In this document: positions 6,494-13,962 of the stretch, piece after piece
Layout of the letters: each line of letters starts with the position of its first letter
How positions within the stretch are numbered: position 1 is the first letter of the stretch
Virus record (IMG/VR): IMGVR_UViG_3300044681_000016
Location: 1 to 23,704 of that record
Length of the DNA: 23,704 bases
Direction: 5' to 3' (one strand)
Source of the DNA: a virus
Program-made: the position numbers and the translations under genes
Notes under the pieces: generated by a model
Told to the model about the DNA's origin: nothing
What the model saw: only the letters and a program-made list of their open reading frames with translations
The model's database searches: none

Positions 6494-8464
6494 TTATCTA
6501 TTTTTTGATCCAGCAGGTCTACCACGACCACGCTTTGGTTTATCGTCTGCGTCATCGTTCTCATTATCTGAATAACTGCGAGTATGGGTTACTCCAGTTG
6601 CAGTCTTGGTTACGGTTCCATGTTGTGTCTTCTTCGTATCACCAGTTTTCATCTGACGATCCTTAGCTGCCTTCAACATATCATCCCAACCCTCTAAGAA
6701 TGCGGAGAAAGAAGTTTTCTCTTCGTTCTTAGACTCACGGTCAGCTTGCAACTTAGCAGCGATTGCCATCTGACGTTTCTTCTCGTCTGACTTACCTGCA
6801 AATTGTGGTGCATCAGATTTCTTGAAGTCTTTAATAACATCTCCCATCGTTGCCTTCGAGAGATTCATTTTTTCTGCAATTGTTAGGAATTGTTCAATCA
6901 ATTGCAATTCTTCTTGTGTGAATTCCATATCTTCCTTTCGTAAGGCACGACCTATTGCCTTGTTATGTGCTTGTGCAGTTGAGTGCTCAGGTTCACGATC
7001 AGGGACTACGTTACCAGCTGCCTTGTAACGAGCACCACGAGAAGCATCCATGCTCTTACGCATCATAGCGTTTTGCTTGTTGCGCTCTTCGATCGCTTCA
7101 AATTCTTCTTTAGCCAGACGATCAATCGCTTTACCGACACCTCTTTCACGACTTCTTGATTTGGATTTGTATTTGTCTGCTAGTTCTTTAGCAGCAGCTT
7201 TCATACCTGGTTTTCTAGATCTGTCTGCTTCAAAATCTTTACCGATTGATTGCTGCATTCTTGCATCGTGTGTTGCTTTCTTAGCATAAGAAGCTAAAGT
7301 GCTTTTTGACAGTTCTTCAATCTCTTCTACTTCTTCATTCTTCAATTTATCAGCAACTTTCTTATAACGAGCATAGTTTACATCTTTATCTACAGTCTTT
7401 TTAGTGCTGTCTCCTGGAGCATAGTTTTGTGCATCCATTTTTTTATTCAATTGATGTTTTGCATATCCTGGAACATATTTTCTAAGAGTCTGTTGTAAAC
7501 CTTCGTCAAGTTCAACTTCTTCTTTGTAGATAGTTCCAACATGTTTTGCGCCAATCTTCTTTAGAGAGTTGCGACCAGAAGAATTTGAAGTGTGGTTAAC
7601 ATCAAAGCCACCACTGTGAGCATGAATCTCAATACCATCAAGGTTATCACGATGCGTTTTAACTTTTTCCTTAGCGTATTTCACAGCATCTTCTTTAGTT
7701 TTGAATGGTGCTGCTTCTGCTAAATCAGTTTCTTCTTTTACAGAAATTCCTTTACTTGGATCGCCATAAGACGCTTGGCGTTTCTTAGCAAGATCCTGTT
7801 TTGCTTTCACGGCAGCTGCGAGTTTAGGATCTGACTTCAACATCCATCCTGGCTTGTAACCAGTCGCACCTTCTTTAACATTGGTTGGGTGACCATTGAT
7901 TGGCTTGCTCTTTTCTTTATGCGCTTTCCACTCTGGCGTTCCCTTGATATACTTTCTAGGAATGGTAGGTGCAACTGGTGCGTGCGATTCTGGTACGCAG
8001 TTAGGCACTTTCTTACCGTTCTTGTCTTTCATACCAACAGCAGTATATCCTTTCCAGCAAGCATCCTTTAGATCACCTGTTGGCTCTGGTGTTTTCTTTT
8101 CGTCAATTTCGACTTCTTCAGTCTTCATCGTAGACTTTGGTTGTGGAGAATGGTACTCAGCGTCGTGCACTTTGTAACCCTTCTTCTTATAGAACTCTTT
8201 AGCTTTAACAACAGCGTGGTCTTTGTTATCAGCATTGACAACAACACGCTTCATGATTTGTTCTTTACGCTGAGAGACTGCTGGATGGTTTGGATCAGAT
8301 ACCGTAACCATAACCTTATGTGCAGCTTCTTCGATATACTCTTGAAGTTCTGATTCTTCCTTACGGAGTTTCTTAAAATCATCAGCGTCAAGTTTACCAT
8401 TCTTGTTCTTGTCAAGTTTATGCTGGTTGCCTTTAAGCATCTCTTTTAATTCTCTGTAGTTCAT
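6494..8464 (-). CDS. Large modular virion-associated protein with EF-hand-like loop and AT-hook (656 residues)
   Basis: Highly charged, lysine/glutamate-rich protein with no single enzymatic domain. Features in order: an EF-hand-like loop DKNKNGKLDADD (18-29); a CWKGYTAVGMKDKNGKKVPNC segment (136-156) containing two cysteines; GWMLKSDPKL (206-215); a small IHAHSGGFDVNH module (280-291); GLQQTLRKYVPGYAK (322-336); LSKSTLASYAKKA (385-397); RSRERGVGKAIDRLAKEEFE (437-456); VIKDFKKSDAPQF (543-555); and an AT-hook PKRGRGRP (643-650) at the end. Modules are separated by (I/L)xE sites such as IEE/A, IDE/K, LAE/A, LDE/G, IEE/L and IEE/R, which resemble T4 prohead protease gp21 cleavage sites. I infer an internal head protein that is processed on maturation and binds packaged DNA. 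AGGGG lies 7 bases before the ATG. Confidence 0.75.
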   Translation of the reverse strand: MNYRELKEMLKGNQHKLDKNKNGKLDADDFKKLRKEESELQEYIEEAAHKVMVTVSDPNHPAVSQRKEQIMKRVVVNADNKDHAVVKAKEFYKKKGYKVHDAEYHSPQPKSTMKTEEVEIDEKKTPEPTGDLKDACWKGYTAVGMKDKNGKKVPNCVPESHAPVAPTIPRKYIKGTPEWKAHKEKSKPINGHPTNVKEGATGYKPGWMLKSDPKLAAAVKAKQDLAKKRQASYGDPSKGISVKEETDLAEAAPFKTKEDAVKYAKEKVKTHRDNLDGIEIHAHSGGFDVNHTSNSSGRNSLKKIGAKHVGTIYKEEVELDEGLQQTLRKYVPGYAKHQLNKKMDAQNYAPGDSTKKTVDKDVNYARYKKVADKLKNEEVEEIEELSKSTLASYAKKATHDARMQQSIGKDFEADRSRKPGMKAAAKELADKYKSKSRSRERGVGKAIDRLAKEEFEAIEERNKQNAMMRKSMDASRGARYKAAGNVVPDREPEHSTAQAHNKAIGRALRKEDMEFTQEELQLIEQFLTIAEKMNLSKATMGDVIKDFKKSDAPQFAGKSDEKKRQMAIAAKLQADRESKNEEKTSFSAFLEGWDDMLKAAKDRQMKTGDTKKTQHGTVTKTATGVTHTRSYSDNENDDADDKPKRGRGRPAGSKNR

Positions 8465-8473
8465 CTATTTCCC

Positions 8474-8908
8474 CTATTGTGACGACTTTAGCATCCAACC
8501 GTGTTTCTTGTGGACGTCTAGTCTTCCAGCAGCAAAGTCGGCTAATCCCTGTTCGTTTGCTGCACTTGCTACGCTGAATAATTTATTTAGGCTGACAATA
8601 ACCTCATCGTTAGCAGAGATCAAATTGCCAATCATAGTTGAGATATCGGAAGGTGGTAGTGAGTCTTCCATTATCGTTTTAGCGTCATACAGATTACTAA
8701 TGCTATGTGGCGCAAGTGCATCATGCGCACGCATTTCCTCAGCTGCTGTATCTACTGCAGCGAATAGTTCTTCGTATAAGTCGCCAAAGAAGTCATGGTA
8801 TTGACTGAAGTTAATACCCTTAACATTCCAGTGGTAAGCATGTGCTTTGAAATACATAACAAATGTATTTGCTAAGACAACTTTAATTGTAGCTTGTAAT
8901 TCGTTCAT
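8474..8908 (-). CDS. dps: Dps/ferritin-like ferroxidase
   Basis: A 144-residue four-helix Dps-type protein. The ferroxidase ligands are fully conserved and keep E. coli Dps spacing: His26, His38, Asp53 and Glu57 (E. coli 51, 63, 78 and 82), within HAYHWNVKG and DTAAEEMRA. Dps proteins form 12-mers that oxidise Fe(II) with peroxide, store iron and can coat DNA. There is no long lysine-rich N-terminal tail, so direct DNA binding through such a tail is not evident. The C-terminal HGWMLKS is a usual Dps end. It sits between virion-type genes rather than metabolic ones, so it may protect DNA late in infection or be packaged. AGGGG lies 6-7 bases before the ATG; the same leader sequence (AATAGGGGAAAT) precedes the next gene. 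Confidence 0.9.
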   Translation of the reverse strand: MNELQATIKVVLANTFVMYFKAHAYHWNVKGINFSQYHDFFGDLYEELFAAVDTAAEEMRAHDALAPHSISNLYDAKTIMEDSLPPSDISTMIGNLISANDEVIVSLNKLFSVASAANEQGLADFAAGRLDVHKKHGWMLKSSQ

Positions 8909-8927
8909 TCATTTCCCCTATTAATAA

Positions 8928-9398
8928 TTACCATGCCTTGCAAGACCAATAACGTGCTTTATCCTTTGGTCCAGGATTGTCACAGTTGTGTCGAGCACGG
9001 AATGATTTGCGTCTTGCAGGAATATTCTTTTTGATGGTCATGTTCTTGTCGCCAAAGTTAACCTTTGTTGCTTTACCATCACCATCTGGATCAACATAAA
9101 CCTTAGACTTCTTAACATCACCAGCCATTGGTTTGTTAAGGGGCACTTCACGACCTTGATAGGTTGCTTCGTTAACCTTATTGTCTTTTGGTTTCTCTTT
9201 AGATTCTTTTTCTTTACGCTCACGTTCTAGACGTTCACGTTTAGCCATTGCACCCATTTTCTTAAGGAAAGATGGTTTGTTGTAGTATGGGGTGGCTTCT
9301 TTAATATGATTACCACCTGCACACTCGCAAGGTTCTTTACCGCAGACAGGGCAGCGTTCAGCGCTAGACTCTTTGAGCCAATCTGTAAATGAGATCAT
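8928..9398 (-). CDS. Cysteine-rich, basic virion-associated protein of unknown function (156 residues)
   Basis: No assigned function. It begins MISFTDWLKES, resembling the short leader seen on three other proteins here. A possible zinc-binding cluster CPVCGKEPCEC (16-26) follows, then a lysine/glutamate-rich stretch (RLERERKEKESKEK), an aspartate-rich DPDGDGK loop, and a C-terminal module (RRKSFRARHNCDNPGPK ... WSCKAW) that I recognise only as recurrent in marine T4-like phages. The ATG overlaps the stop of the 700-residue gene as ATGA (9395-9398), implying translational coupling. An internal head protein is plausible. Confidence 0.72.
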   Translation of the reverse strand: MISFTDWLKESSAERCPVCGKEPCECAGGNHIKEATPYYNKPSFLKKMGAMAKRERLERERKEKESKEKPKDNKVNEATYQGREVPLNKPMAGDVKKSKVYVDPDGDGKATKVNFGDKNMTIKKNIPARRKSFRARHNCDNPGPKDKARYWSCKAW

Positions 9399-11497
9399 TT
9401 TACTTTCACCCTATCTCTTTCGATTCTACGAACACGAGGAACTAAACGCATAGCAACTCTATTCATAAATGGCTTCATCTTCTTGATGCGCTGCTCTAAT
9501 CTTTCTTTCTCTGCTACTGACAACTTGTTCAGTGGCTTCTTAGCGAAACGCTTCTTCATCATCTTGATAGCCATACGTCTTGCACGTTTGTTGATAACAT
9601 CATTCGATGATGTCTTGCGTAGAGCGATTTGAATTCTGCGCTCACGTTTTGCTTTTGTTCTTTTGAATCTTGTAGCAGCACGAATACGTTCTTGTCTAGA
9701 AAGAACCTCTTGCAATTTAGTTGGTTCATCTGCTTCGTCTTCTAGTTCGTCAAGATCAACTTCTTGTTGTTCGTCGTCATCCCACGCCATAATCTCTTCA
9801 TCGTCATAGCCATACTCGATTAACTCATCATCAGTGTGATTGTTAATCATAGCCTCGATATCGTGGTCGCTCATTTCTTCAGCGTCATCTGGAACCACAA
9901 AGAGTTCTGGGGTTGGTACTGCATCTTCAGTAACGCTAGCAACCTTCATCTTTCTGTTAGCGTCGCTGGTATTCTGCATGCTGGTTCCAGGTTTTCCGCT
10001 GGCAACTGCTTTAAGTTTCTGATAGTCAGCATATGAAAGGATAGACTTAGCTAGGTTATATTTGCTGTTCTTCTCAACTTCAGCATTCTCTTTAAGTTTG
10101 CTATGCACCAAATTCTTATCGTATTTAATACCAACATCGTCTGCTAGTTCTAGCATGCGATCAAGGATGTTTAGTGATTCAGGATTGAATGACTTGCTGC
10201 GAATCTTACGCAAGCCAGAGTTGACTAACTGCTCTGGGTTACTCATAGATTCTGCCTTGTCAACTCCAAGCATATCAGCAATCATTCTTCCTACTTTAAT
10301 CTTGTCGCTGTTCTTCAACGTCTTGACTGTTAGCTCTTCACCGAATGCTTCTTCCTTGCCAGCTTCTTTATAGTTGGCAACCAAACGCTCCATCTCAGCA
10401 ACGTGACCATCGATATATTCATGGTGCTCAAGATCACCTAGAGATGTCAAGTACTGCTTAGCTCTCTTAACATGTTCCATGAAGTTATCAAGTTGCTCTG
10501 CTTGTTGGGTAGCAACTGCTGCTTTCTCATGACCGAGATAAGCATCTGTCTCTTTAATGGCATTAAGGATGGCGACTGGGTCACCACCCTTATGAATTAG
10601 GTCATTGAATGCATCTACTGCATCTTGACACATATCAAAGTTCTTTGTTAGGTATCCCTTGAAAGAAATTTGCATTGTGTTTTCTGTATGTTGGTCGTCT
10701 TCATAAAGACTCATATACGTCTGCGATACTTCAGTAATCCATTTCTTTTGCATAGTTCCCTCTGAATCTACTACAGTTAAGTAGTTTGTTCCTCGGTCAA
10801 GGATCTCATATACACCTTGTTCATCCTCAACGCATTCTCCAATCAGAAAGATTTCTCCGTTGTGATACTTCTCTCTAAGAGAACTGACTTCAAATTTGAC
10901 CGATTCTTTAATCTTATCGACACCCATACCATCTCGGATTTCATTCATAAGACGTTTGGCGTCAACCGTGGTGATAGTGTGAGGCAACCCTGACTTAAAG
11001 AGTTTGAAGTCACCTTTCTTGGCAGCTTCCCTCATCTTTGTTCCTGACATTCCTGATGCATCGTCCGCATCTGGATCACGCTCACCAGCAGAAACAACTT
11101 CTACTGTGTCATAATGGAATTCTTTTCCGTTGTATGTTTCAAGCAGACGCTTGTATTCTGGCACACGATCGCTTCCTGCGACCATGACCAGATTCTTGTA
11201 TTTCTTATTGAGTTGTTTAGCGACTTCGATTAGCGTTCTGGTCTCGCCACCAGCTGCCATGAAGTTAGTTCCTGGGAACATACGCTTTAGGTAGTAGACT
11301 TTTCTGTCTACTGGGAGAGGGTTCTTCTTAGCGTCTTGAGTGTGGGACGCATAGATAACATGTGCGTCTTTTCCAGCCACTTTCTTGACTGCATTTACTA
11401 GAAGTTCATGACCGATTGTTGGAGGCTGAAACCTACCAAAAGCAAATACTACCTTTTTGGATGGTAGTTCTTTTATTAGTTGCTTAAATTTCTTCAT
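9395..11497 (-). CDS. Nucleotidyltransferase (cytidylyltransferase-like fold) fused to a large virion-type extension (700 residues)
   Basis: Residues about 14-200 are a HxGH-type nucleotidyltransferase. FGRFQPPTIGHE (20-31) is the nucleotide-binding motif, VAGSDRVPEY lies near the middle, and SGTKMREAA is the equivalent of the ISSTxxR motif. Related enzymes (NMN adenylyltransferase, pantetheine-phosphate adenylyltransferase) move an NMP from NTP onto a phosphorylated small molecule; the substrate here is unknown. The remaining ~500 residues include a small beta module (FLIGECVEDEQGVYEILDRG), helical segments, an aspartate/glutamate-rich stretch and a very basic C-terminus (RRIQIALRKTSS ... 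RRIERDRVKVK) typical of marine T4-like phage proteins. The start MKKFKQLIKE resembles a T4 capsid-targeting leader. A late-promoter-like box lies 35 bases upstream. Confidence 0.85.
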   Translation of the reverse strand: MKKFKQLIKELPSKKVVFAFGRFQPPTIGHELLVNAVKKVAGKDAHVIYASHTQDAKKNPLPVDRKVYYLKRMFPGTNFMAAGGETRTLIEVAKQLNKKYKNLVMVAGSDRVPEYKRLLETYNGKEFHYDTVEVVSAGERDPDADDASGMSGTKMREAAKKGDFKLFKSGLPHTITTVDAKRLMNEIRDGMGVDKIKESVKFEVSSLREKYHNGEIFLIGECVEDEQGVYEILDRGTNYLTVVDSEGTMQKKWITEVSQTYMSLYEDDQHTENTMQISFKGYLTKNFDMCQDAVDAFNDLIHKGGDPVAILNAIKETDAYLGHEKAAVATQQAEQLDNFMEHVKRAKQYLTSLGDLEHHEYIDGHVAEMERLVANYKEAGKEEAFGEELTVKTLKNSDKIKVGRMIADMLGVDKAESMSNPEQLVNSGLRKIRSKSFNPESLNILDRMLELADDVGIKYDKNLVHSKLKENAEVEKNSKYNLAKSILSYADYQKLKAVASGKPGTSMQNTSDANRKMKVASVTEDAVPTPELFVVPDDAEEMSDHDIEAMINNHTDDELIEYGYDDEEIMAWDDDEQQEVDLDELEDEADEPTKLQEVLSRQERIRAATRFKRTKAKRERRIQIALRKTSSNDVINKRARRMAIKMMKKRFAKKPLNKLSVAEKERLEQRIKKMKPFMNRVAMRLVPRVRRIERDRVKVK

Positions 11498-11531
11498 TGT
11501 TATCCATCTATAAATGTTATTGTTATACTCT

Positions 11532-11538
11532 TATTTAG
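11532..11538 (-). promoter_or_regulatory. Late-promoter-like box CTAAATA before the 700-residue gene
   Basis: CTAAATA on the minus strand lies in the 47-base gap between the 164-residue virion gene and the nucleotidyltransferase fusion, 35 bases before its ATG. Spacing to the start codon is normal for a T4-type late promoter. Confidence 0.45.
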
Positions 11539-11544
11539 CGATTT

Positions 11545-12039
11545 TTAACTTCCAACTTGAGTAGGATCGTCGTAAATACCATATTCAGCGGTCTCAACCT
11601 TTGGTACCCAACCTTCTTTTCTTAAACGAATAATACAGTGACCCTCGCCATCAAATGTGAGGCGTATATCTCTATTTGCGTAGACACGATCAGAAAAACC
11701 ATGACCATAACTATAATCATAGAATCCAGTACCATTTAAGTAGTAGTGACCATGTACTATATCTGGGTTTGGAGCAGTATCTAGTATTCGAGTGATGTCT
11801 AACTGCTTACCAGATTTAGTACCCCACCACAAACCAGTGATGTATACTCTAGAACCAGTGTAATCAAAATAACTACCACCAGTCTCATCTGGGATACTCG
11901 TTGGTGCTACATATACTTGAGTATCCTTAGTCATATCGTTTTGTAAACTAAGATCGACTGTACCACCACCATTTGCTGTGATATAACACTTGAAAACAAT
12001 TTCTGTCTCAGTGTGCTTGATTATGTGTTTAGTTGACAT
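11545..12039 (-). CDS. Probable virion structural protein (164 residues)
   Basis: A beta-rich, glycine/tyrosine-rich protein (VDLSLQNDMTKDTQVYV, YFDYTGSRVYITGLWWG, HGHYYLNGTGFYDYSYG, RLTFDGEGHCIIRLRKEGW) with no enzyme motif, signal peptide or membrane segment. I recognise the HIIKHTETE start and the RLRKEGW/YGIYDDPTQVGS end from marine T4-like phage proteins generally called structural, without a defined position in the particle. AAGGAT precedes the ATG. It follows the KxDG protein with a gap of 9 bases. Confidence 0.7.
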   Translation of the reverse strand: MSTKHIIKHTETEIVFKCYITANGGGTVDLSLQNDMTKDTQVYVAPTSIPDETGGSYFDYTGSRVYITGLWWGTKSGKQLDITRILDTAPNPDIVHGHYYLNGTGFYDYSYGHGFSDRVYANRDIRLTFDGEGHCIIRLRKEGWVPKVETAEYGIYDDPTQVGS

Positions 12040-12048
12040 ATCTTATCC

Positions 12049-13281
12049 TTATCGTTCCCAACCTTTAATAACTTCAGGTGAGAAGTTAGCTTTGCTGAAT
12101 TCCATACGGTCGACAATCTTTACTGCTCCACCTGTCAGGTGGTCAATAGCAACAAAACCCTCAACCCCAGTAGCTTGGAATCCAGTTTTTGTTTTCAAGA
12201 AAGTAGACATATGACCTGCCTGATTCATCTTGTTGACGATCATCTGCTTTGCGGATGCCATCAGATTCATCAGGGTAATAACCTTAACAATCTCAGACTT
12301 ATCATGCTTAGTGAAATACGCAAGGACTTCTTTTCGTTCAGCTTCCTGAACTGCCTTACCCTTTTCTGTTTTACGCTTATCCATCTCTGCTTGATACTTG
12401 TCATGGATGAAGTGGAACAATTCAGTAACATGCTTCTCAGGATTCTGGATCTTAACACCCTGACGAATCTTAGAGTTATTGAATGTCTTGATAAACGTCT
12501 TCAGCTTCTCGTGGTCTTTGATGTCATTTAATGTAGCAGCAGGGATAGATTGGAAAACCTTCCCTGCTTGAGATAATACATTTGTTAACTCAGCTGTTTC
12601 TGCTGCGGTGAAAGTTGCAGTTCCAGAAACATCTTTGTAATTGGCATCGTCCATCCACACACTTGATACTTTCTTCATGTGCTGAACGATTGACTTACCG
12701 AAGGATGCTTTCATTGTTTCGAAAGAGTTACCTGTGTAGGTCGTGTGCCAAACTACGCCAATCTTTGCTGCTTTGATAGAAGACGCTAAAGCACCAGAAG
12801 CTGGCACAGCATAAACGATCGTGTTTGGGTGGAATGTGATATACTCCTGATCGTTGATAGTTTCCTTCTTTATGTCTGATGCGGTGAACATAATGTCACC
12901 TTGGAACACACCAGACTTGATGCCGAGTTTACTAAACTCAGACAATGCAATCTTTAGTTTGGTAGCCAAGTCGCCTGAAGTATCGGCATCGATATCAGCT
13001 GCGGTCTTATATACCTTTGGCTCTTTGTTGAACACACCCTTCTTCGCTACGAAGAATTTACCATCACGTGGGTCAATACCAGCGAACACAGCTGGTGCGC
13101 CATCCCATTTAACAGTTGCGGTTACTTTATTGCTTGTATTACCAGCGAGCATGTCACGAAGGTCACGAAGAAAGTTTATAGCCTTGCGTGTGCCATCGAC
13201 GCCACCATTGAAGATCTCATCCTCAATGTGCTCCATATGGGTATTCTTTTCTTCTACTATAAACTGTTTAAGTGTTTTCAT
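12049..13281 (-). CDS. KxDG-motif protein, putative covalent nucleotidyltransferase (ligase-like), unknown function
   Basis: A 410-residue protein. Residues 58-61 are KWDG in the context ATVKWDGAPAVFAGID, resembling motif I (KxDG) of ATP-dependent DNA/RNA ligases and capping enzymes, where the lysine carries AMP. Downstream are a possible motif III (GVFQGDIMF, 124-132) and a possible motif IV (IGVVWHTTYTG, 174-184). I cannot identify motif V or a matched OB domain, so ligase activity is a hypothesis. The second half is helical. The N-terminus MKTLKQFIVEE closely resembles the T4 capsid-targeting leader. The ATG overlaps the stop of the HAD phosphatase gene as ATGA, so the two are translationally coupled. 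I recall this as a conserved uncharacterised family in marine T4-like phages. Confidence 0.75.
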   Translation of the reverse strand: MKTLKQFIVEEKNTHMEHIEDEIFNGGVDGTRKAINFLRDLRDMLAGNTSNKVTATVKWDGAPAVFAGIDPRDGKFFVAKKGVFNKEPKVYKTAADIDADTSGDLATKLKIALSEFSKLGIKSGVFQGDIMFTASDIKKETINDQEYITFHPNTIVYAVPASGALASSIKAAKIGVVWHTTYTGNSFETMKASFGKSIVQHMKKVSSVWMDDANYKDVSGTATFTAAETAELTNVLSQAGKVFQSIPAATLNDIKDHEKLKTFIKTFNNSKIRQGVKIQNPEKHVTELFHFIHDKYQAEMDKRKTEKGKAVQEAERKEVLAYFTKHDKSEIVKVITLMNLMASAKQMIVNKMNQAGHMSTFLKTKTGFQATGVEGFVAIDHLTGGAVKIVDRMEFSKANFSPEVIKGWER

Positions 13282-13892
13282 CTTACTGTCTTTATCGATC
13301 CGTCTGGGTTAGCGAAGTATGCTTCAAATTTAACATTTGGGAATTCTGGTTTCAACTTCAAGAATTCCTTAAGGTTTGACATTGCATCATCAAACAACCT
13401 TACTTTAGAGAACTGCTTAGTATTTAGGTAGTTTCTAATAATGATTGCTTTCTTGACTGCAGGATGACCAACATCATTAATGTTTCCTGCTCTTTCAACC
13501 CTTACCTTATCGATATCAAATCCATGCTTGCGGAAGGTATCGAGAAACTTTTCTTTGTCGTTGAAGTTTGCTCTTGCTGTTACGATGATTACCCTGCTGT
13601 TTGGATTCTTCACAGAGTTAGCTAAAATTGCTTTAGCCTTATCGAGCATTCTCTGAATCGGTTTCGACTCATGATAGAATTTCTCAGAGTCTCTAAACTC
13701 TTCAAAATCGAATTCCTCACCTTTACCCAAAGTGTAGGTATTGAACTCTTGATTGCTAAGACGTTTGACAACCTTACCGTCTTTCTTAACGGCGATCATC
13801 GCAGTCGTATGGAACAGGGTATCGTCGATGTCGAAAATCGTCAGACTTCCACCCATCGTTTCTTCTTTTAAGTATTCGGAAAACCTTTTCAT
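13278..13892 (-). CDS. HAD-superfamily phosphatase, possibly a polynucleotide or nucleotide phosphatase
   Basis: A 204-residue HAD hydrolase. Motif I is FDIDDTL (Asp21 nucleophile, Asp23 acid/base), motif II is VIIVTAR (Thr105), motif III is probably Lys147/148 in HPAVKKAI, and motif IV is LFDDA (Asp168/169). All catalytic positions are present. The substrate is not readable. T4 Pnkp joins a HAD 3'-phosphatase to a kinase for RNA end healing, and here the neighbour is ligase-like. The start at 13892 is chosen because AAGG is 7 bases upstream; an ATG at 13898 is too close to it. That choice gives the N-terminus MKRFSEYLKEE, a capsid-targeting-like leader. A consensus promoter (13905-13933) lies directly in front. 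Confidence 0.85.
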   Translation of the reverse strand: MKRFSEYLKEETMGGSLTIFDIDDTLFHTTAMIAVKKDGKVVKRLSNQEFNTYTLGKGEEFDFEEFRDSEKFYHESKPIQRMLDKAKAILANSVKNPNSRVIIVTARANFNDKEKFLDTFRKHGFDIDKVRVERAGNINDVGHPAVKKAIIIRNYLNTKQFSKVRLFDDAMSNLKEFLKLKPEFPNVKFEAYFANPDGSIKTVR

Positions 13893-13904
13893 CTTCATAC
13901 CTTA

Positions 13905-13933
13905 ATTATACCCTACTTTGCAATAAAAGTCAA
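13905..13933 (-). promoter_or_regulatory. Consensus sigma-70-like promoter for the HAD-KxDG pair
   Basis: TTGACT (13933-13928) and TATAAT (13910-13905) are separated by exactly 17 bases, a near-perfect sigma-70 promoter, in the 70-base gap between the unknown protein (ends 13963) and the HAD gene. The expected start site falls at or within a few bases of the first ATG, so the transcript would have almost no leader. Confidence 0.85.
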
Positions 13934-13962
13934 GCATTATTTTCCCCTGTAAAATCAACAAC

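Noticed and set aside
7825-7860. Shared GWMLKS motif in the 656-residue protein and at the Dps C-terminus as evidence of a fusion or exchange
   Set aside because: WML(R/K) is a normal Dps ending, and the flanking residues do not align.
8584-8590. CTAAATA box inside the dps gene as a late promoter
   Set aside because: It is inside coding sequence, about 120 bases from the next start. The same heptamer also occurs in coding sequence at 13421-13427 and 15862-15868, so single hits there are expected by chance.
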